Positions 33,417-43,020 of a DNA stretch of 64,000 nt are shown here, piece after piece. The notes under the pieces are model-generated. The model saw only the letters and a program-made list of their open reading frames with translations, was not told the origin of the DNA and did not search any database. The stretch covers positions 62,001 through 126,000 of the forward strand of contig NZ_JAGKIK010000007.1 in NCBI RefSeq assembly GCF_017897595.1. The letters run 5' to 3'. The position numbers and the translations under genes are program-made. Positions within the stretch are counted from its first letter, which is position 1, and each line of letters begins with the position of its first letter. This stretch comes from Aquimarina sp. U1-2. GTDB taxonomy: Bacteria > Bacteroidota > Bacteroidia > Flavobacteriales > Flavobacteriaceae.

Positions 33417-34934
33417 CTACTCCCCTTGTCCTAAAGAAAATCCTCTTTTCTTATCAAACTCGTAAAGGTTTTCAGTTTTGATCACATTAAATCCGTTGGC
33501 ATTTAATTTGGACAGTAAATCGATTACTTGCTCAAATTCTACTTCTTCATAGGTAAGCGTTTTATTTTGAGTGTCCATATCGGTAGATACAAATCGGCAT
33601 CTCCAGTGGTCTGTACAAAACGTTTCTTCAAGTCCGTTCGGATATACTTTTACACCTCTATTGGTGATCATCTTCAATTTGAGTTTATACGAATCGATTT
33701 TTTCTAGTGACTTGCCCAGTTTTTCGGGATTGGTTTCTTGCCAATCTAAAAATACATCAACTCCTAGTAACACTTTTTCGGTCTCTTTTCTCTTGTAATC
33801 GGGTATGGTGATCTTACCTTTTCCTGTTGAAAGTTTACTTACAGATAATTGTTGAGGTATTGCACCCAATCTTGAGATAATCTCATCGGCAAACTCTGAA
33901 GTTGTAACTTTCTTTGTAGTCATTCCCTCTTTATAAATATCGGCGGTATGCACACCATCTTCTAAAGTAGCCAGCCAAGCATTCTTGATCTTATCGGCTG
34001 TTTTAGTTTGCCCTAGATGAGCCAGCATCAAGATGGCTGCATTAAGTAAACCCGATGGGTTTGCCGTTTGTTGTCCTGCGATATCTGGTGCAGATCCATG
34101 TATGGCTTCAAACATAGCGATATTCTTACCGATATTGCAAGAACCTGCCATACCTACAGACCCTCCAATTTCTGCTGCAATATCTGAAATTATATCTCCG
34201 TATAAATTTGAAGTTGCGATCACATCATAATCTTCAGGTTTTGCTGCAAGTCTGGCAGAACCAATATCAATAATTTGTACGTCTTGCTCAATATCTTCAT
34301 ACTCAGCACCGATTTCTTTGAAAACCTCATGAAAAAGACCGTCAGTTAATTTCATTATATTATCCTTCACCATGCAGGTAACTTTTTTTCGATTGTAAGC
34401 TCGGGCATACTCAAAAGCATATCTAATAATGCGTTCACAGCCAGGCCTTGTAATCAATTTTAAACACTGCACAACATCCTGGGTTTGCTGGTGTTCTATA
34501 CCGGCGTATAAATCTTCTTCGTTCTCGCGAATAATGACCACATCCATATCCGGGAAATTGGTGTGCACATAAGGGTGTAGTGCAGCCACTGGTCGTACAT
34601 TTGCAAATAAACCTAAAGATTTTCTCAAGGTTACGTTTAAACTTTTGTATCCTTTACCTTGCGGAGTAGTAATAGGTGATTTTAAAATAATCTTATTTCT
34701 ACGTATAGCGTCCCATGCTGCTTCAGAAATACCCGATGTATTACCCGACTCGTATACTTTTTCGCCGATATCGATAAATTCTGGTTCAATTTTGGCTCCT
34801 GCTGCATGTAGCACCCGTAGTGTAGCTTCCATGATTTCAGGACCAATACCATCCCCTTTAGCAATAGCTACTTTAATGCTCTTTGCAATTTCTGTTTGTT
34901 GTTGAACTGATACTGATGTACTATTCATATTCAT
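33417..34934 (-). CDS. icd: NADP-dependent isocitrate dehydrogenase (extended form)
   Basis: 505 residues. The first 335 or so form the isocitrate/isopropylmalate dehydrogenase fold: AKGDGIGPEIME near residue 28, NVTLRKSLGLFANVRP near 103 (substrate arginines), NLYGDIISDIAAEIGGSVGMAG near 243 (metal Asp) and FEAIHGSAPDIAGQ near 277. A further 150 residues form the extra C-terminal domain seen in the Thermus/Rickettsia-type enzymes. It makes 2-oxoglutarate and NADPH in the TCA cycle. A 38 bp perfect palindrome lies 78 bp upstream of its start. Monocistronic. Confidence 0.92.
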   Translation of the reverse strand: MNMNSTSVSVQQQTEIAKSIKVAIAKGDGIGPEIMEATLRVLHAAGAKIEPEFIDIGEKVYESGNTSGISEAAWDAIRRNKIILKSPITTPQGKGYKSLNVTLRKSLGLFANVRPVAALHPYVHTNFPDMDVVIIRENEEDLYAGIEHQQTQDVVQCLKLITRPGCERIIRYAFEYARAYNRKKVTCMVKDNIMKLTDGLFHEVFKEIGAEYEDIEQDVQIIDIGSARLAAKPEDYDVIATSNLYGDIISDIAAEIGGSVGMAGSCNIGKNIAMFEAIHGSAPDIAGQQTANPSGLLNAAILMLAHLGQTKTADKIKNAWLATLEDGVHTADIYKEGMTTKKVTTSEFADEIISRLGAIPQQLSVSKLSTGKGKITIPDYKRKETEKVLLGVDVFLDWQETNPEKLGKSLEKIDSYKLKLKMITNRGVKVYPNGLEETFCTDHWRCRFVSTDMDTQNKTLTYEEVEFEQVIDLLSKLNANGFNVIKTENLYEFDKKRGFSLGQGE

Positions 34935-35011
34935 TCGATTTAGAAATTATATCATTAGATTTACTAGTACAAAGTTCAAAAAATTAATTCATAAATTATT
35001 ATTTAATTTAA

Positions 35012-35049
35012 ATATAGTTATCATAAACAAATGTTTATGATAACTATAT
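35012..35049. promoter_or_regulatory. 38 bp perfect palindrome upstream of icd
   Basis: Arms ATATAGTTATCATAAACA (35012-35029) and its exact complement (35032-35049) flank two A residues. There is no U-tract on either side. It lies 78 bp before the icd ATG and so may be an operator. The central TAAACA-WW-TGTTTA recurs at 51324-51337. Confidence 0.6.
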
Positions 35050-35114
35050 GAAACTTAGTATATCTTCTATACAGAAGTATTACAAGAAGGTGTATTAACA
35101 ATCTGATTTATAAG

Positions 35115-35220
35115 CTATCAATTTCCAGAAACCCAATTTTTATTCTGGTCATCTCTTTCAAGGTCGAAAAGTTATTTTTAGGGTCATTGACAAGATTCCA
35201 ACTCCGCTCGACCAGAAAGG
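35115..35220 (+). repeat. Dispersed repeat C, copy 2
   Basis: Aligns with 55417-55548 and the reverse complement of 8243-8348; diverged but with the same order of blocks (TTTCCAGAAACCCAATTTTT, AGGTCGAAAAGTTATTTTTA, CCGCTCGACCAGAAAGGC). It lies directly after the peroxidase gene. Confidence 0.55.
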
Positions 35221-35236
35221 CAAAAGTAAACGAGGT

Positions 35237-37063
35237 TTAATCGCCTTTCTCAAACTGTCTATCATTCAATGTTTTTATGAACGCAACTAGCGCCTCAGAT
35301 TCATTGTCTGTTAACTTCAATGAATCGGCCGGGAGGGTTTGATAAGGTACATCTAATCCCATTCCTTGTCCGCCACCTACATTATAAAATTTAATCACCT
35401 CTTCCAAGCTACTATAAACTCCATTATGCATGTAAGGTGCTGTTAACTCTGCATTTCGAACAGTTGATGTCTTAAAAAAGTTACGTTTTTCTTCTACTTC
35501 ATATGGATAATATTGACCAGGATCGTCATCTAATACCGGATGTTCAAAACTTGCATTTTTAGGAACTCCCAGGTTTTCAAATTCAGTTTCCAGGTATTTT
35601 GGGGGCACTGTGCCATTAAATGCCGGTGGAAAGTGACAGGTCGCACAGGCTGCTTTTCCCATAAATAGATTGAAACCCAAAATTTCTTTATCAGTCATCG
35701 TATTTTCATGACCTTGCATGTTCCTGTCAAACTTAGAATCAAAAGGAGATAAACTTCGAATATAGGTGGCTATGGCATGGCGTATCGTACGATTTGACAT
35801 ATTTCCATCATAAAAAGAATCGAATTGCTTTACATACTCAGGATTCGATTGAATACGCTGCTCTATCGTATTGAGATCCAAATGAAATTCGTTTTTATCA
35901 TTCACTACATTTACAATTTGACCTTCTAAACTGGAAGCACGACCCTCATAAAAGAATGAATGCTGAAAAACAGCATAAGATAAGGTAGGCGTATTTCGTT
36001 TTAATTCTATGTTATTAATACCTCTAGCTTTTTTTAAACCATCAGTAAAAGCTTTGTCTTTATGATGACAGGTAGCACAACTAATGCTTCCTGTACTTGA
36101 AAGGGTTTCGTCGTTGAAAAGCATCTTACCTAAAGTAACTCGCTCATCGGTGATTTCAGGCAAGCGTGGGGGTGAAAACTGTGCCATATTAAAAAAATCT
36201 TTATCAAAAAGATTGGTAGAAGATGGATTAAGCGAACGGGAGGTATTTAATTGTATATTCCAATCTTTTGCTGTCGATTCGAGAAGTTCTAATTGTCTAT
36301 TGGTATGATTCTTAATAAAGGCATACCGATCAAAAGTGTCAAAGTTGCCCGATTTTAATATCGATATGGTCTTGTCTATCTCTTCAACCCAGGACTGATA
36401 TAACTCTTTTGACAAAAAAGCTACTTTATAAATACCAAGAATCTCTTGAATGGTTTCATAATTATAAATAGCTTCATTTAATGAGTTTGCCAACATCGGT
36501 GAGTCAAAGCCGGTAATACCTTTGGTTGCAATATTTACAATGGCATCGCGTACCATTTTTAAATGGTGTCTGTCCTGTTGTCTGATCAGAATGTGATTCT
36601 TTCTAATATAGGGAATACGAACTTGAAGATATTGTGCAACCCTATACAGCTCTTTGTTATCAGGAGCTTCATCTGCGTATAGTAATTCCTCAAGCACCTG
36701 GTAACTTTTGGGTTCTATTTTTTTGATATCCTGATAATCCTCGATTTCAACTTTAAGTAAATTTGGAGCGTTCATGGATAGATAATTCTCATAATCATAT
36801 GCCATAAGCATAGGCTCTGCACGTTTATACCATTCTCGGCTTTCTAAAAAGTTAGCTTTATTGTCTTCTAATGATTTTAGGGTATCTACCTTCTGAATAT
36901 AAAAAGCAGCACTATCCAACGTTTTAAAATAATGATTTCGGATTGTATTATTGAACATCGATACACTATGCGCAGAAGTTGTCAATGCTACTAACTTTTC
37001 TTCCTTTTTACAAGACGGGATGCATAAAACTAAAGTTGTTAAAAAAAAATATATACTTTTCAT
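35237..37063 (-). CDS. Imelysin-like/diheme cytochrome c peroxidase fusion lipoprotein
   Basis: 608 residues from ATG 37063, chosen because it starts a lipoprotein signal (MKSIYFFLTTLVLCIPSC). Residues about 25-285 are helical and resemble imelysin-like proteins; about 295-605 is a MauG/CcpA-type diheme peroxidase with CxxCH sites SCATCHH (near 322) and ACATCHF (near 470), LFNDETLSSTGSISC before the first, and the distal region APYMHNG near 542. It should sit in the periplasm facing side of a membrane, with two covalent hemes; it reduces peroxide or oxidises a protein or metal-linked substrate. The upstream lipoprotein gene (37145-38755) ends with a terminator between them. Confidence 0.87.
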   Translation of the reverse strand: MKSIYFFLTTLVLCIPSCKKEEKLVALTTSAHSVSMFNNTIRNHYFKTLDSAAFYIQKVDTLKSLEDNKANFLESREWYKRAEPMLMAYDYENYLSMNAPNLLKVEIEDYQDIKKIEPKSYQVLEELLYADEAPDNKELYRVAQYLQVRIPYIRKNHILIRQQDRHHLKMVRDAIVNIATKGITGFDSPMLANSLNEAIYNYETIQEILGIYKVAFLSKELYQSWVEEIDKTISILKSGNFDTFDRYAFIKNHTNRQLELLESTAKDWNIQLNTSRSLNPSSTNLFDKDFFNMAQFSPPRLPEITDERVTLGKMLFNDETLSSTGSISCATCHHKDKAFTDGLKKARGINNIELKRNTPTLSYAVFQHSFFYEGRASSLEGQIVNVVNDKNEFHLDLNTIEQRIQSNPEYVKQFDSFYDGNMSNRTIRHAIATYIRSLSPFDSKFDRNMQGHENTMTDKEILGFNLFMGKAACATCHFPPAFNGTVPPKYLETEFENLGVPKNASFEHPVLDDDPGQYYPYEVEEKRNFFKTSTVRNAELTAPYMHNGVYSSLEEVIKFYNVGGGQGMGLDVPYQTLPADSLKLTDNESEALVAFIKTLNDRQFEKGD

Positions 37064-37087
37064 AGCGAAACAAGTAATTTTAATAAA

Positions 37088-37120
37088 CAAAAAGCTCCCT
37101 AACGAATTGGGAACTTTTTG
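37088..37120 (-). terminator. Terminator between the PhoX-like and peroxidase genes
   Basis: CAAAAAGCTCCC (37088-37099) pairs with GGGAACTTTTTG (37109-37120) with one mismatch. On the minus strand the hairpin ends in CTTTTTGTTTATT. It would limit read-through from 38755-37145 into the peroxidase gene. Confidence 0.7.
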
Positions 37121-37144
37121 TTTATGTAGGTAACCATTTAATTT

Positions 37145-38755
37145 TTATCTAGGTAAGCCAGTGATCTTGAATAAGAAAGAACCTTCAAGCCCAGCAGAAG
37201 CTTCATTTATAGCGGTGGGATCGTAAAATTTTGCACCATCTGCCCGCACTGCAGATTCAGGCTGATCTCCGAAGTCCCAACCATGTACTTGTGCACCTCC
37301 AATAAAAGTGGGTTCTGATGCACCAATAATATCAGTAACATCAATCATGCCAGTGATCTCCCAGTATTTGGTAGTGTTTCCAATTTTCAATTCAGATGCT
37401 GCAAATTCCTGGTTACATTCCATGACCTCTGCTACAGCTCCGGTATTTAAATCTAATTGCCATAGCTTAGCATATCCTTGAATGCTTGAATTATAAGCAG
37501 CATAGCCATTAGGATCTTCTTGAATGTAGGCATAGTTTTGGGTCACAAATATATTATCGGGAGAATGCATCCCATCGGCCTTACCCCCCTCACGGTCCCC
37601 ATCCATCATTACTTCTAAGGTAGCAGGGCCAGTTGGGTTGTCTCGATTAAGTACTAATTTATATACACGACCAAAGGTAGTACCTCTGTTTGCTAAATCT
37701 GGCTTATCATCTTTTCGCCTACCTGTAACATTAAAATATACTTCTCTGTTATTATTATCAGAACCCCTTCTCCAATCGATATCTTCAATTCTTTGAAAAC
37801 CAATTGCTAATGAATCTCTACCTTCTTGGTTCAATTCTTCTAGCGTTCTCTCTTCTACCTCAATCCACTCAACATCATACGCCGTACCTTCGGCCATCCC
37901 CATTTCAAAAAGTTGACCACCCTCACCAGGTGCTGTTTCTACAGGGTTTGTACCTTTTAGCATATATAGTTTTCCACCATTTAAATCTCCTCTGGATCCC
38001 ACATACATTGCAAAATGGGCTTCTGGATGTTCATCATTACCATCATCATCCCCCATAAATACTACGGTTTTTGAAGGATACGCATCTTTACCGATAACAA
38101 CTGCATTCTCAGTTGACCACTCGCCTAAAGCAGGTAATCGTTCAGCCTCCCAACGATTATCTGCAGAACGGAAAGGATGAATACGATAAACCCCCTTAGC
38201 ATTTCCACCCCACTCACCACCGGATAGATAAAGCGGACCAAAACCATGTTCTTCTTGCGTCACCGAAGAACCTGAGCATTGCGCTGTAAAAGCCGTAGCA
38301 ATAGAGTTGACTATGTAATCTCCTTGTAAAGGTTGTAAATCTGAATTCAACATGATTCTAGCAATAGAATAATCACGCTCTAAGTTATTAATGAAAGCAT
38401 AAATACCCTCTTTATAAGGATATAAGGCAGCTCCATCCATATAAGAACCATAAACAAAAGTCGAGTCTGAAGGAAGTATGTCTGCAGAGGTCATGATCAT
38501 TTCTAATTTTGCAGAGGAAGCGAAACTACCTTTGAGCTCAAAGACATCGTTAGAAACAACAGATTTTTCTAAAGGTATGGATTCTTCAAGTGATACACCT
38601 GTGCCGTCTGTTCCATCTGCTCCATCTGCACCGTCGACACCGTCTACCCCATCTCTTCCATCTAAACCATCTCTTCCGTCTTCACAGCCCATAAAGATTA
38701 TCGTTACAAAGGATAGTAAACACATCCTTAAAAAAATAGTACGTAAAGTATTCAT
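37145..38755 (-). CDS. PhoX-like (DUF839) lipoprotein with collagen-like segment
   Basis: 536 residues from ATG 38755 (an upstream extension uses TTG). Lipoprotein signal ends IIFMGC. It is followed by a run of Gly-x-Asp triplets (about residues 22-47, e.g. GRDGLDGRDGVDG), a collagen-like spacer, then a beta-propeller of the PhoX/DUF839 kind with acidic loops such as MDGDREGGKADGMHSPDN near 390 that may bind calcium. Homologous PhoX are calcium-dependent phosphatases, but catalytic residues cannot be confirmed here. The spacer could lift the propeller off the membrane. Paired on the same strand with the diheme peroxidase. Confidence 0.75.
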   Translation of the reverse strand: MNTLRTIFLRMCLLSFVTIIFMGCEDGRDGLDGRDGVDGVDGADGADGTDGTGVSLEESIPLEKSVVSNDVFELKGSFASSAKLEMIMTSADILPSDSTFVYGSYMDGAALYPYKEGIYAFINNLERDYSIARIMLNSDLQPLQGDYIVNSIATAFTAQCSGSSVTQEEHGFGPLYLSGGEWGGNAKGVYRIHPFRSADNRWEAERLPALGEWSTENAVVIGKDAYPSKTVVFMGDDDGNDEHPEAHFAMYVGSRGDLNGGKLYMLKGTNPVETAPGEGGQLFEMGMAEGTAYDVEWIEVEERTLEELNQEGRDSLAIGFQRIEDIDWRRGSDNNNREVYFNVTGRRKDDKPDLANRGTTFGRVYKLVLNRDNPTGPATLEVMMDGDREGGKADGMHSPDNIFVTQNYAYIQEDPNGYAAYNSSIQGYAKLWQLDLNTGAVAEVMECNQEFAASELKIGNTTKYWEITGMIDVTDIIGASEPTFIGGAQVHGWDFGDQPESAVRADGAKFYDPTAINEASAGLEGSFLFKITGLPR

Positions 38756-39212
38756 TAGTTTCAAAATTTAGTGAGTAATTATTTTGGATAAAAGTATTCG
38801 TCATTTGAAGGAATACCGTTACTACAAAATTTTGATTACGTTAACATAATCTAAAACTAAGGTTAACAAATTACCTTATCGTTAATAATTAGAATGATTA
38901 TGAATAGTGATCTGATAGTATTGACCGTTGATCTCTATACAATTTAGAGAACTATATATTTCAAAGTGCTGAGTTTTACGTTTTTTTGCTTAATTTTAGG
39001 CCTAAATAGCTATAACATCAATTCTAAGAATAATTACCCCATAAACAATACTATACTATCTCTTATCGTTCTAAGGGCTTAGAAGCACCCCAAATCAACT
39101 ACGGTTACTCCGCCGAATTTGTACGTGATATTCTAAAATCAGCACTTATGTGCTCATTTTTTGTTAATTTTATTAAGGATTGTTGACAGATCCTAAAAAA
39201 TGATCAATCATA
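38756..39212. other. Intergenic stretch between divergent genes
   Basis: About 450 bp between the PhoX-like gene and the histidine kinase gene. AGCAC-TTAT-GTGCT at 39141-39154 followed by CATTTTTT is a weak hairpin. No gene, tRNA or copy of repeats A to F recognised. Confidence 0.4.
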
Positions 39213-40427
39213 ATGATAACAGACCCATTGCCAATAAATGAAGGATTTAGACTCGAAGCTTTGAAATCGTTAGATATTCTAGACACCCAGTCTGAGAAAG
39301 AATTTGATGATATCACGACCTTGGCCAATTTTTTATGTGATACCAAAGTGGCTTTAATCTCATTGGTCGATAAAGATCGGCAATGGTTTAAATCCAAAAC
39401 CGGGTTAAGCGTAACTATGTGTGAAACCCCCAGAAAAAACTCTTTATGCTCTCATGCCATTCTAGAACCCGATAAACCACTTATTATAAAGGATACACGG
39501 GAAGATACTCGTTTTAATGCAGTTGAAATTTTTCTCGAAGATCACCCTGTAATTTTCTATGCTGGTATTCCATTAATCGATAAAGATGGTTTTGCGCTAG
39601 GCACATTATGTGTTATGGATAGCAAACCACGAGAGCTTTCCAAAATTCAACTAGAGTCTTTGCAGGCTTTGGCCAGGCAGGTTATTATACTTTTTGAAAT
39701 TAACAAAAAAAATAATGATCTTGAAAAAATACAGACCCAACTGAAAAAGAAGAATGAAGCCTTACGAGAGTTTGCCAAGGTTATTGCTCATGATCTGAAA
39801 ATGCCCCTAGCCAACATCGTAACAACTACAGATTTATTAAAACTAGTTCTAGAAGGAAAACTGGATGAAGAAAGTTTGGGATATTTCGATTATATAAAGA
39901 CGTCATCGTTTTCAATGAGTACCTATATCAATGATGTGTTAGAACACTATGAAAGTGAGAATTTGGTACAAAACAAGCCAGAACGTTTTCATCTTAATCA
40001 ACTACTTGATGAAATTGTAGAATTGTTAAGTATTCAACGGGGATCTTCTATACATTTTCCTGAAAATGACCCTATTCTAGATTGTAATAAATTGGCGCTT
40101 AAACAAATTTTTTTCAATCTCATAGGAAATAGTATTAAATATAATGACAAAGACGAAATTATAGTTCGTATTGAAACAACTGCAGACGAAAAGTTTAATT
40201 ATTTCAGAATAGCAGATAACGGCATGGGTATTCCCGAAAATCAGCTCGATAGTATATTTGATCTTTTCACCACAGCAGGTGCTGTAGATAGAAGTGGTAA
40301 TAAAGGAAATGGGATAGGGTTATCGACCGTAAAAAAACTAGTTGAGAATTTAGGTGGATCTATTACTGTTACCTCTAAAGAGAAAGAATATACAACTTTC
40401 GACTTTTCAATTAAAAAATGTTCTTAA
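39213..40427 (+). CDS. GAF-domain sensor histidine kinase
   Basis: 404 residues, no membrane segment, so cytoplasmic. GAF domain in about 20-165 (VALISLVDKDRQWFKSKTG, YAGIPLIDKDGFALGTLCVMD), a coiled coil (about 165-192), the H-box FAKVIAHDLKMPLANI with the phospho-acceptor His near 198, and an HATPase domain with N-box QIFFNLIGNSIKYND near 300, G1 ADNGMGIPE near 333 and G2 GNGIGLSTVKKL near 362. No response regulator is adjacent, so the partner is unknown. Its last 4 bp overlap the end of the convergent FAD oxidoreductase gene. Confidence 0.88.
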   Translation: MITDPLPINEGFRLEALKSLDILDTQSEKEFDDITTLANFLCDTKVALISLVDKDRQWFKSKTGLSVTMCETPRKNSLCSHAILEPDKPLIIKDTREDTRFNAVEIFLEDHPVIFYAGIPLIDKDGFALGTLCVMDSKPRELSKIQLESLQALARQVIILFEINKKNNDLEKIQTQLKKKNEALREFAKVIAHDLKMPLANIVTTTDLLKLVLEGKLDEESLGYFDYIKTSSFSMSTYINDVLEHYESENLVQNKPERFHLNQLLDEIVELLSIQRGSSIHFPENDPILDCNKLALKQIFFNLIGNSIKYNDKDEIIVRIETTADEKFNYFRIADNGMGIPENQLDSIFDLFTTAGAVDRSGNKGNGIGLSTVKKLVENLGGSITVTSKEKEYTTFDFSIKKCS

Positions 40428-42031
40428 ACTACGGTAGATTTTATAGCCTTAACACAGGCTTGTGCACACTTTTCACCATCTATCGCTGCAGATATGATTC
40501 CGCCAGCATAACCAGCACCTTCACCACAGGGATATAATCCTTTTATCTGAATATGCTCTAGTGTAATTGGATCTCTGGGAATACGAACGGGAGATGATGT
40601 TCGTGACTCTGGAGCGTGTACTACCGCTTCGTTGGTTACATATCCTTTCATACTTTTATCAAATGCTTTAAAACCTTCTTTAAGGGTTTTGTATATAAAA
40701 TTTGGCAAGACCTGTTTCATATTAGCAGCTGTTAATCCCGGTTGATAAGAGGTCACAGGCAGCGTGGTCGATGATCTTCCTTGTAGCATATCTTCGAGGC
40801 GTTGTGCCGGCACTCTTTGGGTTTGTCCCGCTATGTTCCAGGCAAGTTGTTCAACACTTTTTTGAAAATACATTCCGGCTAGTGGTCCGTACTTTGAAAA
40901 TGCTTCAAAATCCTGGTGTCGAAGCTCAACTACAATTCCGCTATTGGCTGTGGGCTGATCTCTTTTAGAAGGAGACCAACCATTGGTGACTACTTCTCCC
41001 GGGCTGGTTGCACAAGCGGCAATTACCCCGCCAGGGCACATACAAAAAGAGTACATTCCCCTGCCGCGTATTTGCTTTACGATACTATATGGTGATGGAG
41101 GTAAATAGGGTCCTCTGGCCTCACATTTATACTGAATCTGATCGATAAGCTGTTGAGAATGCTCTACCCGTACTCCTAAAGCAAAGGGCTTTGCTTCAAT
41201 AGCAATCTTTTTATGATACAAAAGCTCGAATATATCTCTTGCTGAATGACCTGTTGCCAGAATTACTTTGTTTGCATTTATGACGCTTTTATCTTTAAGA
41301 ACTACTCCAGAAATTTCAGAATTTTTGAGTGTAATATCAACTACCCTGGTATCGAAATGAATAGCACCCCCTCGTTCTATAATTTTATTCCGTATGGCAG
41401 CAATAATACCTGGTAATTTATTGGTTCCGATATGAGGATGAGCTTCAACCAGAATCTGATCGGTAGCACCAAAACCTACCAAAAGTTCTAAAATTCGTTG
41501 TACATCTCCTCTTTTTTTAGATCTGGTATATAATTTACCGTCGCTGTAGGTACCTGCCCCACCTTCACCAAAACAATAATTCGAATCTTCATTGACAAGA
41601 TGCTGTTGATTGATGGCTTTAAGATCTCTTCTTCTGTTTCGTACATCCTTTCCTCGTTCCAAGACGATGGGTTTATAACCTAATTCAATACAACGTAACG
41701 CTGCAAATAAACCTGCAGGACCCGCTCCTATAATAATAATTTCCTGGTTATGAGTTACGTCTGGATATTCGGGAAGTTCAATAGGTTGCTCTACATAGAT
41801 TTCTTTTACAAAAACCCTAAGCCTTATATTGACCTTTATTGCCTTTTGTCTGGCGTCTATCGAACGTTTTAAGATTTTGATATGCTGTATTTCACCAATA
41901 TGTAGATCATTCTTACTGGCTACTATTTCTTTGAGAAGTTCGGGATTTGCCGCGACTTTGGGTGAAACTTGTATGCTAAGTTCGTACTGCACTATTTGGA
42001 TATATTGAATTGCAATGCGAAGATAAAACAT
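40424..42031 (-). CDS. FAD-dependent oxidoreductase of the COG2509 type
   Basis: 535 residues (a GTG a few codons downstream could be the true start). An N-terminal 90-residue domain precedes the Rossmann FAD motif EIIIIGAGPAGLFAALRCIE near 97-116; ERGKDVRNRRRDLKAI, CFGEGGAGTYSDGKLYTR and FCMCPGGVIAAC are conserved in this family of putative dehydrogenases, and the C-terminal GLYPCGEGAGYAGGIISAAID closes the FAD site. Cytoplasmic; substrate not known. Monocistronic and convergent with the kinase gene. Confidence 0.86.
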   Translation of the reverse strand: MFYLRIAIQYIQIVQYELSIQVSPKVAANPELLKEIVASKNDLHIGEIQHIKILKRSIDARQKAIKVNIRLRVFVKEIYVEQPIELPEYPDVTHNQEIIIIGAGPAGLFAALRCIELGYKPIVLERGKDVRNRRRDLKAINQQHLVNEDSNYCFGEGGAGTYSDGKLYTRSKKRGDVQRILELLVGFGATDQILVEAHPHIGTNKLPGIIAAIRNKIIERGGAIHFDTRVVDITLKNSEISGVVLKDKSVINANKVILATGHSARDIFELLYHKKIAIEAKPFALGVRVEHSQQLIDQIQYKCEARGPYLPPSPYSIVKQIRGRGMYSFCMCPGGVIAACATSPGEVVTNGWSPSKRDQPTANSGIVVELRHQDFEAFSKYGPLAGMYFQKSVEQLAWNIAGQTQRVPAQRLEDMLQGRSSTTLPVTSYQPGLTAANMKQVLPNFIYKTLKEGFKAFDKSMKGYVTNEAVVHAPESRTSSPVRIPRDPITLEHIQIKGLYPCGEGAGYAGGIISAAIDGEKCAQACVKAIKSTVV

Positions 42032-42167
42032 ATTACAAGCATCTCAATTTTTAATTTTCAAAAGAACGGGACAAAATACATATAGGTCACCATATTATAA
42101 ATTACGAATGATGAATTCTGAATGATACAAGGGTTTAAAGGGCTCTAACAGTTTAGCCGAATATTCC

Positions 42168-42190
42168 TAATTTTAAAGTAGAACTGGTAT
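42168..42190 (-). repeat. Short dispersed repeat E, copy 4
   Basis: CCTAATTTTAAAGTAGAACT, immediately followed by repeat B at 42186. See 1183-1215 for the family. Confidence 0.45.
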
Positions 42191-42290
42191 CAACTACCTC
42201 GGGGCAAGCCTATGAAGCATTCGTTGAAAACAATTTTTAATTTTGAGGCAGGTCTCGGGAGTATGCTACCCTTTGGCAGTACCAATAAAT
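42186..42290 (+). repeat. Palindromic repeat B, long copy
   Basis: About 105 bp. Starts GGTATCAACTACCTCGGGGC, has the middle block GAAGCATTCGTTGAAAACAA, and ends GTATGCTACCCTTTGGCAGT plus ACCAATAAAT. The copy at 57732-57833 matches it throughout. It lies just upstream of a barrel gene promoter. Confidence 0.8.
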
Positions 42291-42317
42291 TTAACCTTTT
42301 CTTAAGGTTATAGTTTA

Positions 42318-42325
42318 TATCTTTG
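42318..42325 (+). promoter_or_regulatory. -7 element of the beta-barrel gene
   Basis: TATCTTTG, a full match to TAnnTTTG, 28 bp before the ATG at 42354. Upstream at 42293-42309, AACCTT and AAGGTT form an inverted repeat that overlaps the likely -33 region. Confidence 0.6.
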
Positions 42326-42353
42326 AGTCGAAATAAACCTTAAAATTACAATT

Positions 42354-42863
42354 ATGAAAAAGCTAGTAATAATAGCAATTGCGATTGTCGGAATTACATG
42401 TACTTCATCTGCACAAGGCGTACATTTAGGATTTAAAGGAGGGCTTAACTTTGCCGATGTCACTGGTGATATTGATGCCGATGGTAGAACAGGATACCAC
42501 CTAGGTGCTGTGGTAGATTTAAATTTATCTGATAAATTCGGAATTTCACCAGAGGTTATTTATTCTGCTCAGGGTACAGATGATTTAGATGTAGATTATT
42601 TAAATGTTCCTATTCTAGCAAAGATAAAGCTTACCGAATATTTTGATATTCATGCGGGTCCGCAATTTGGATTTGTAGTAAATGATGACTTCGAAATAGG
42701 CGATCCAGAAAGTTTTGATTTTAGTGGTGCCGTGGGTGTAGGTGCACAATTTAGCAGCTTTTTTGCTCAATTGCGATATAATATTGGTGTAACTGACATT
42801 GTAGATGATGTCGATACTAGAAATGCAGTTTTCCAAGTATCTGTAGGATATCGTATCTTCTAA
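42354..42863 (+). CDS. Outer-membrane beta-barrel (porin-like) protein
   Basis: 169 residues. Signal peptide MKKLVIIAIAIVGITCTSSAQ, then GVHLGFKGGLNFADVTG, alternating strands, and a final strand FQVSVGYRIF ending in Phe, as expected of outer-membrane barrels. Eight strands are likely (PorT/OMP_b-brl family). Function unknown. It has its own promoter and a clear terminator, so it is a single-gene unit and probably well expressed. Confidence 0.85.
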   Translation: MKKLVIIAIAIVGITCTSSAQGVHLGFKGGLNFADVTGDIDADGRTGYHLGAVVDLNLSDKFGISPEVIYSAQGTDDLDVDYLNVPILAKIKLTEYFDIHAGPQFGFVVNDDFEIGDPESFDFSGAVGVGAQFSSFFAQLRYNIGVTDIVDDVDTRNAVFQVSVGYRIF

Positions 42864-42884
42864 AAAATAATCAACCTATATAGC

Positions 42885-42913
42885 AAAGCGGGAGTACTTA
42901 CTTCCGCTTTTTT
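42885..42913 (+). terminator. Rho-independent terminator after the barrel gene
   Basis: AAAGCGG and CCGCTTT arms with a short loop, followed by TTTT; 21 bp after the stop. Confidence 0.8.
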
Positions 42914-43020
42914 AATGCTCAAAACTTTGTTAAAATCTACCTTATGATCCTTGAGGTTCTGTAGCTTTATAACACATTCAATTGGTAACCATATAATCCT
43001 TAGTGATGCAATAAAAATAC

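Noticed and set aside
36084..36308. Antisense frame inside the diheme peroxidase gene
   Set aside because: It has no promoter, start context or family similarity, and is a shadow of the peroxidase reading frame.
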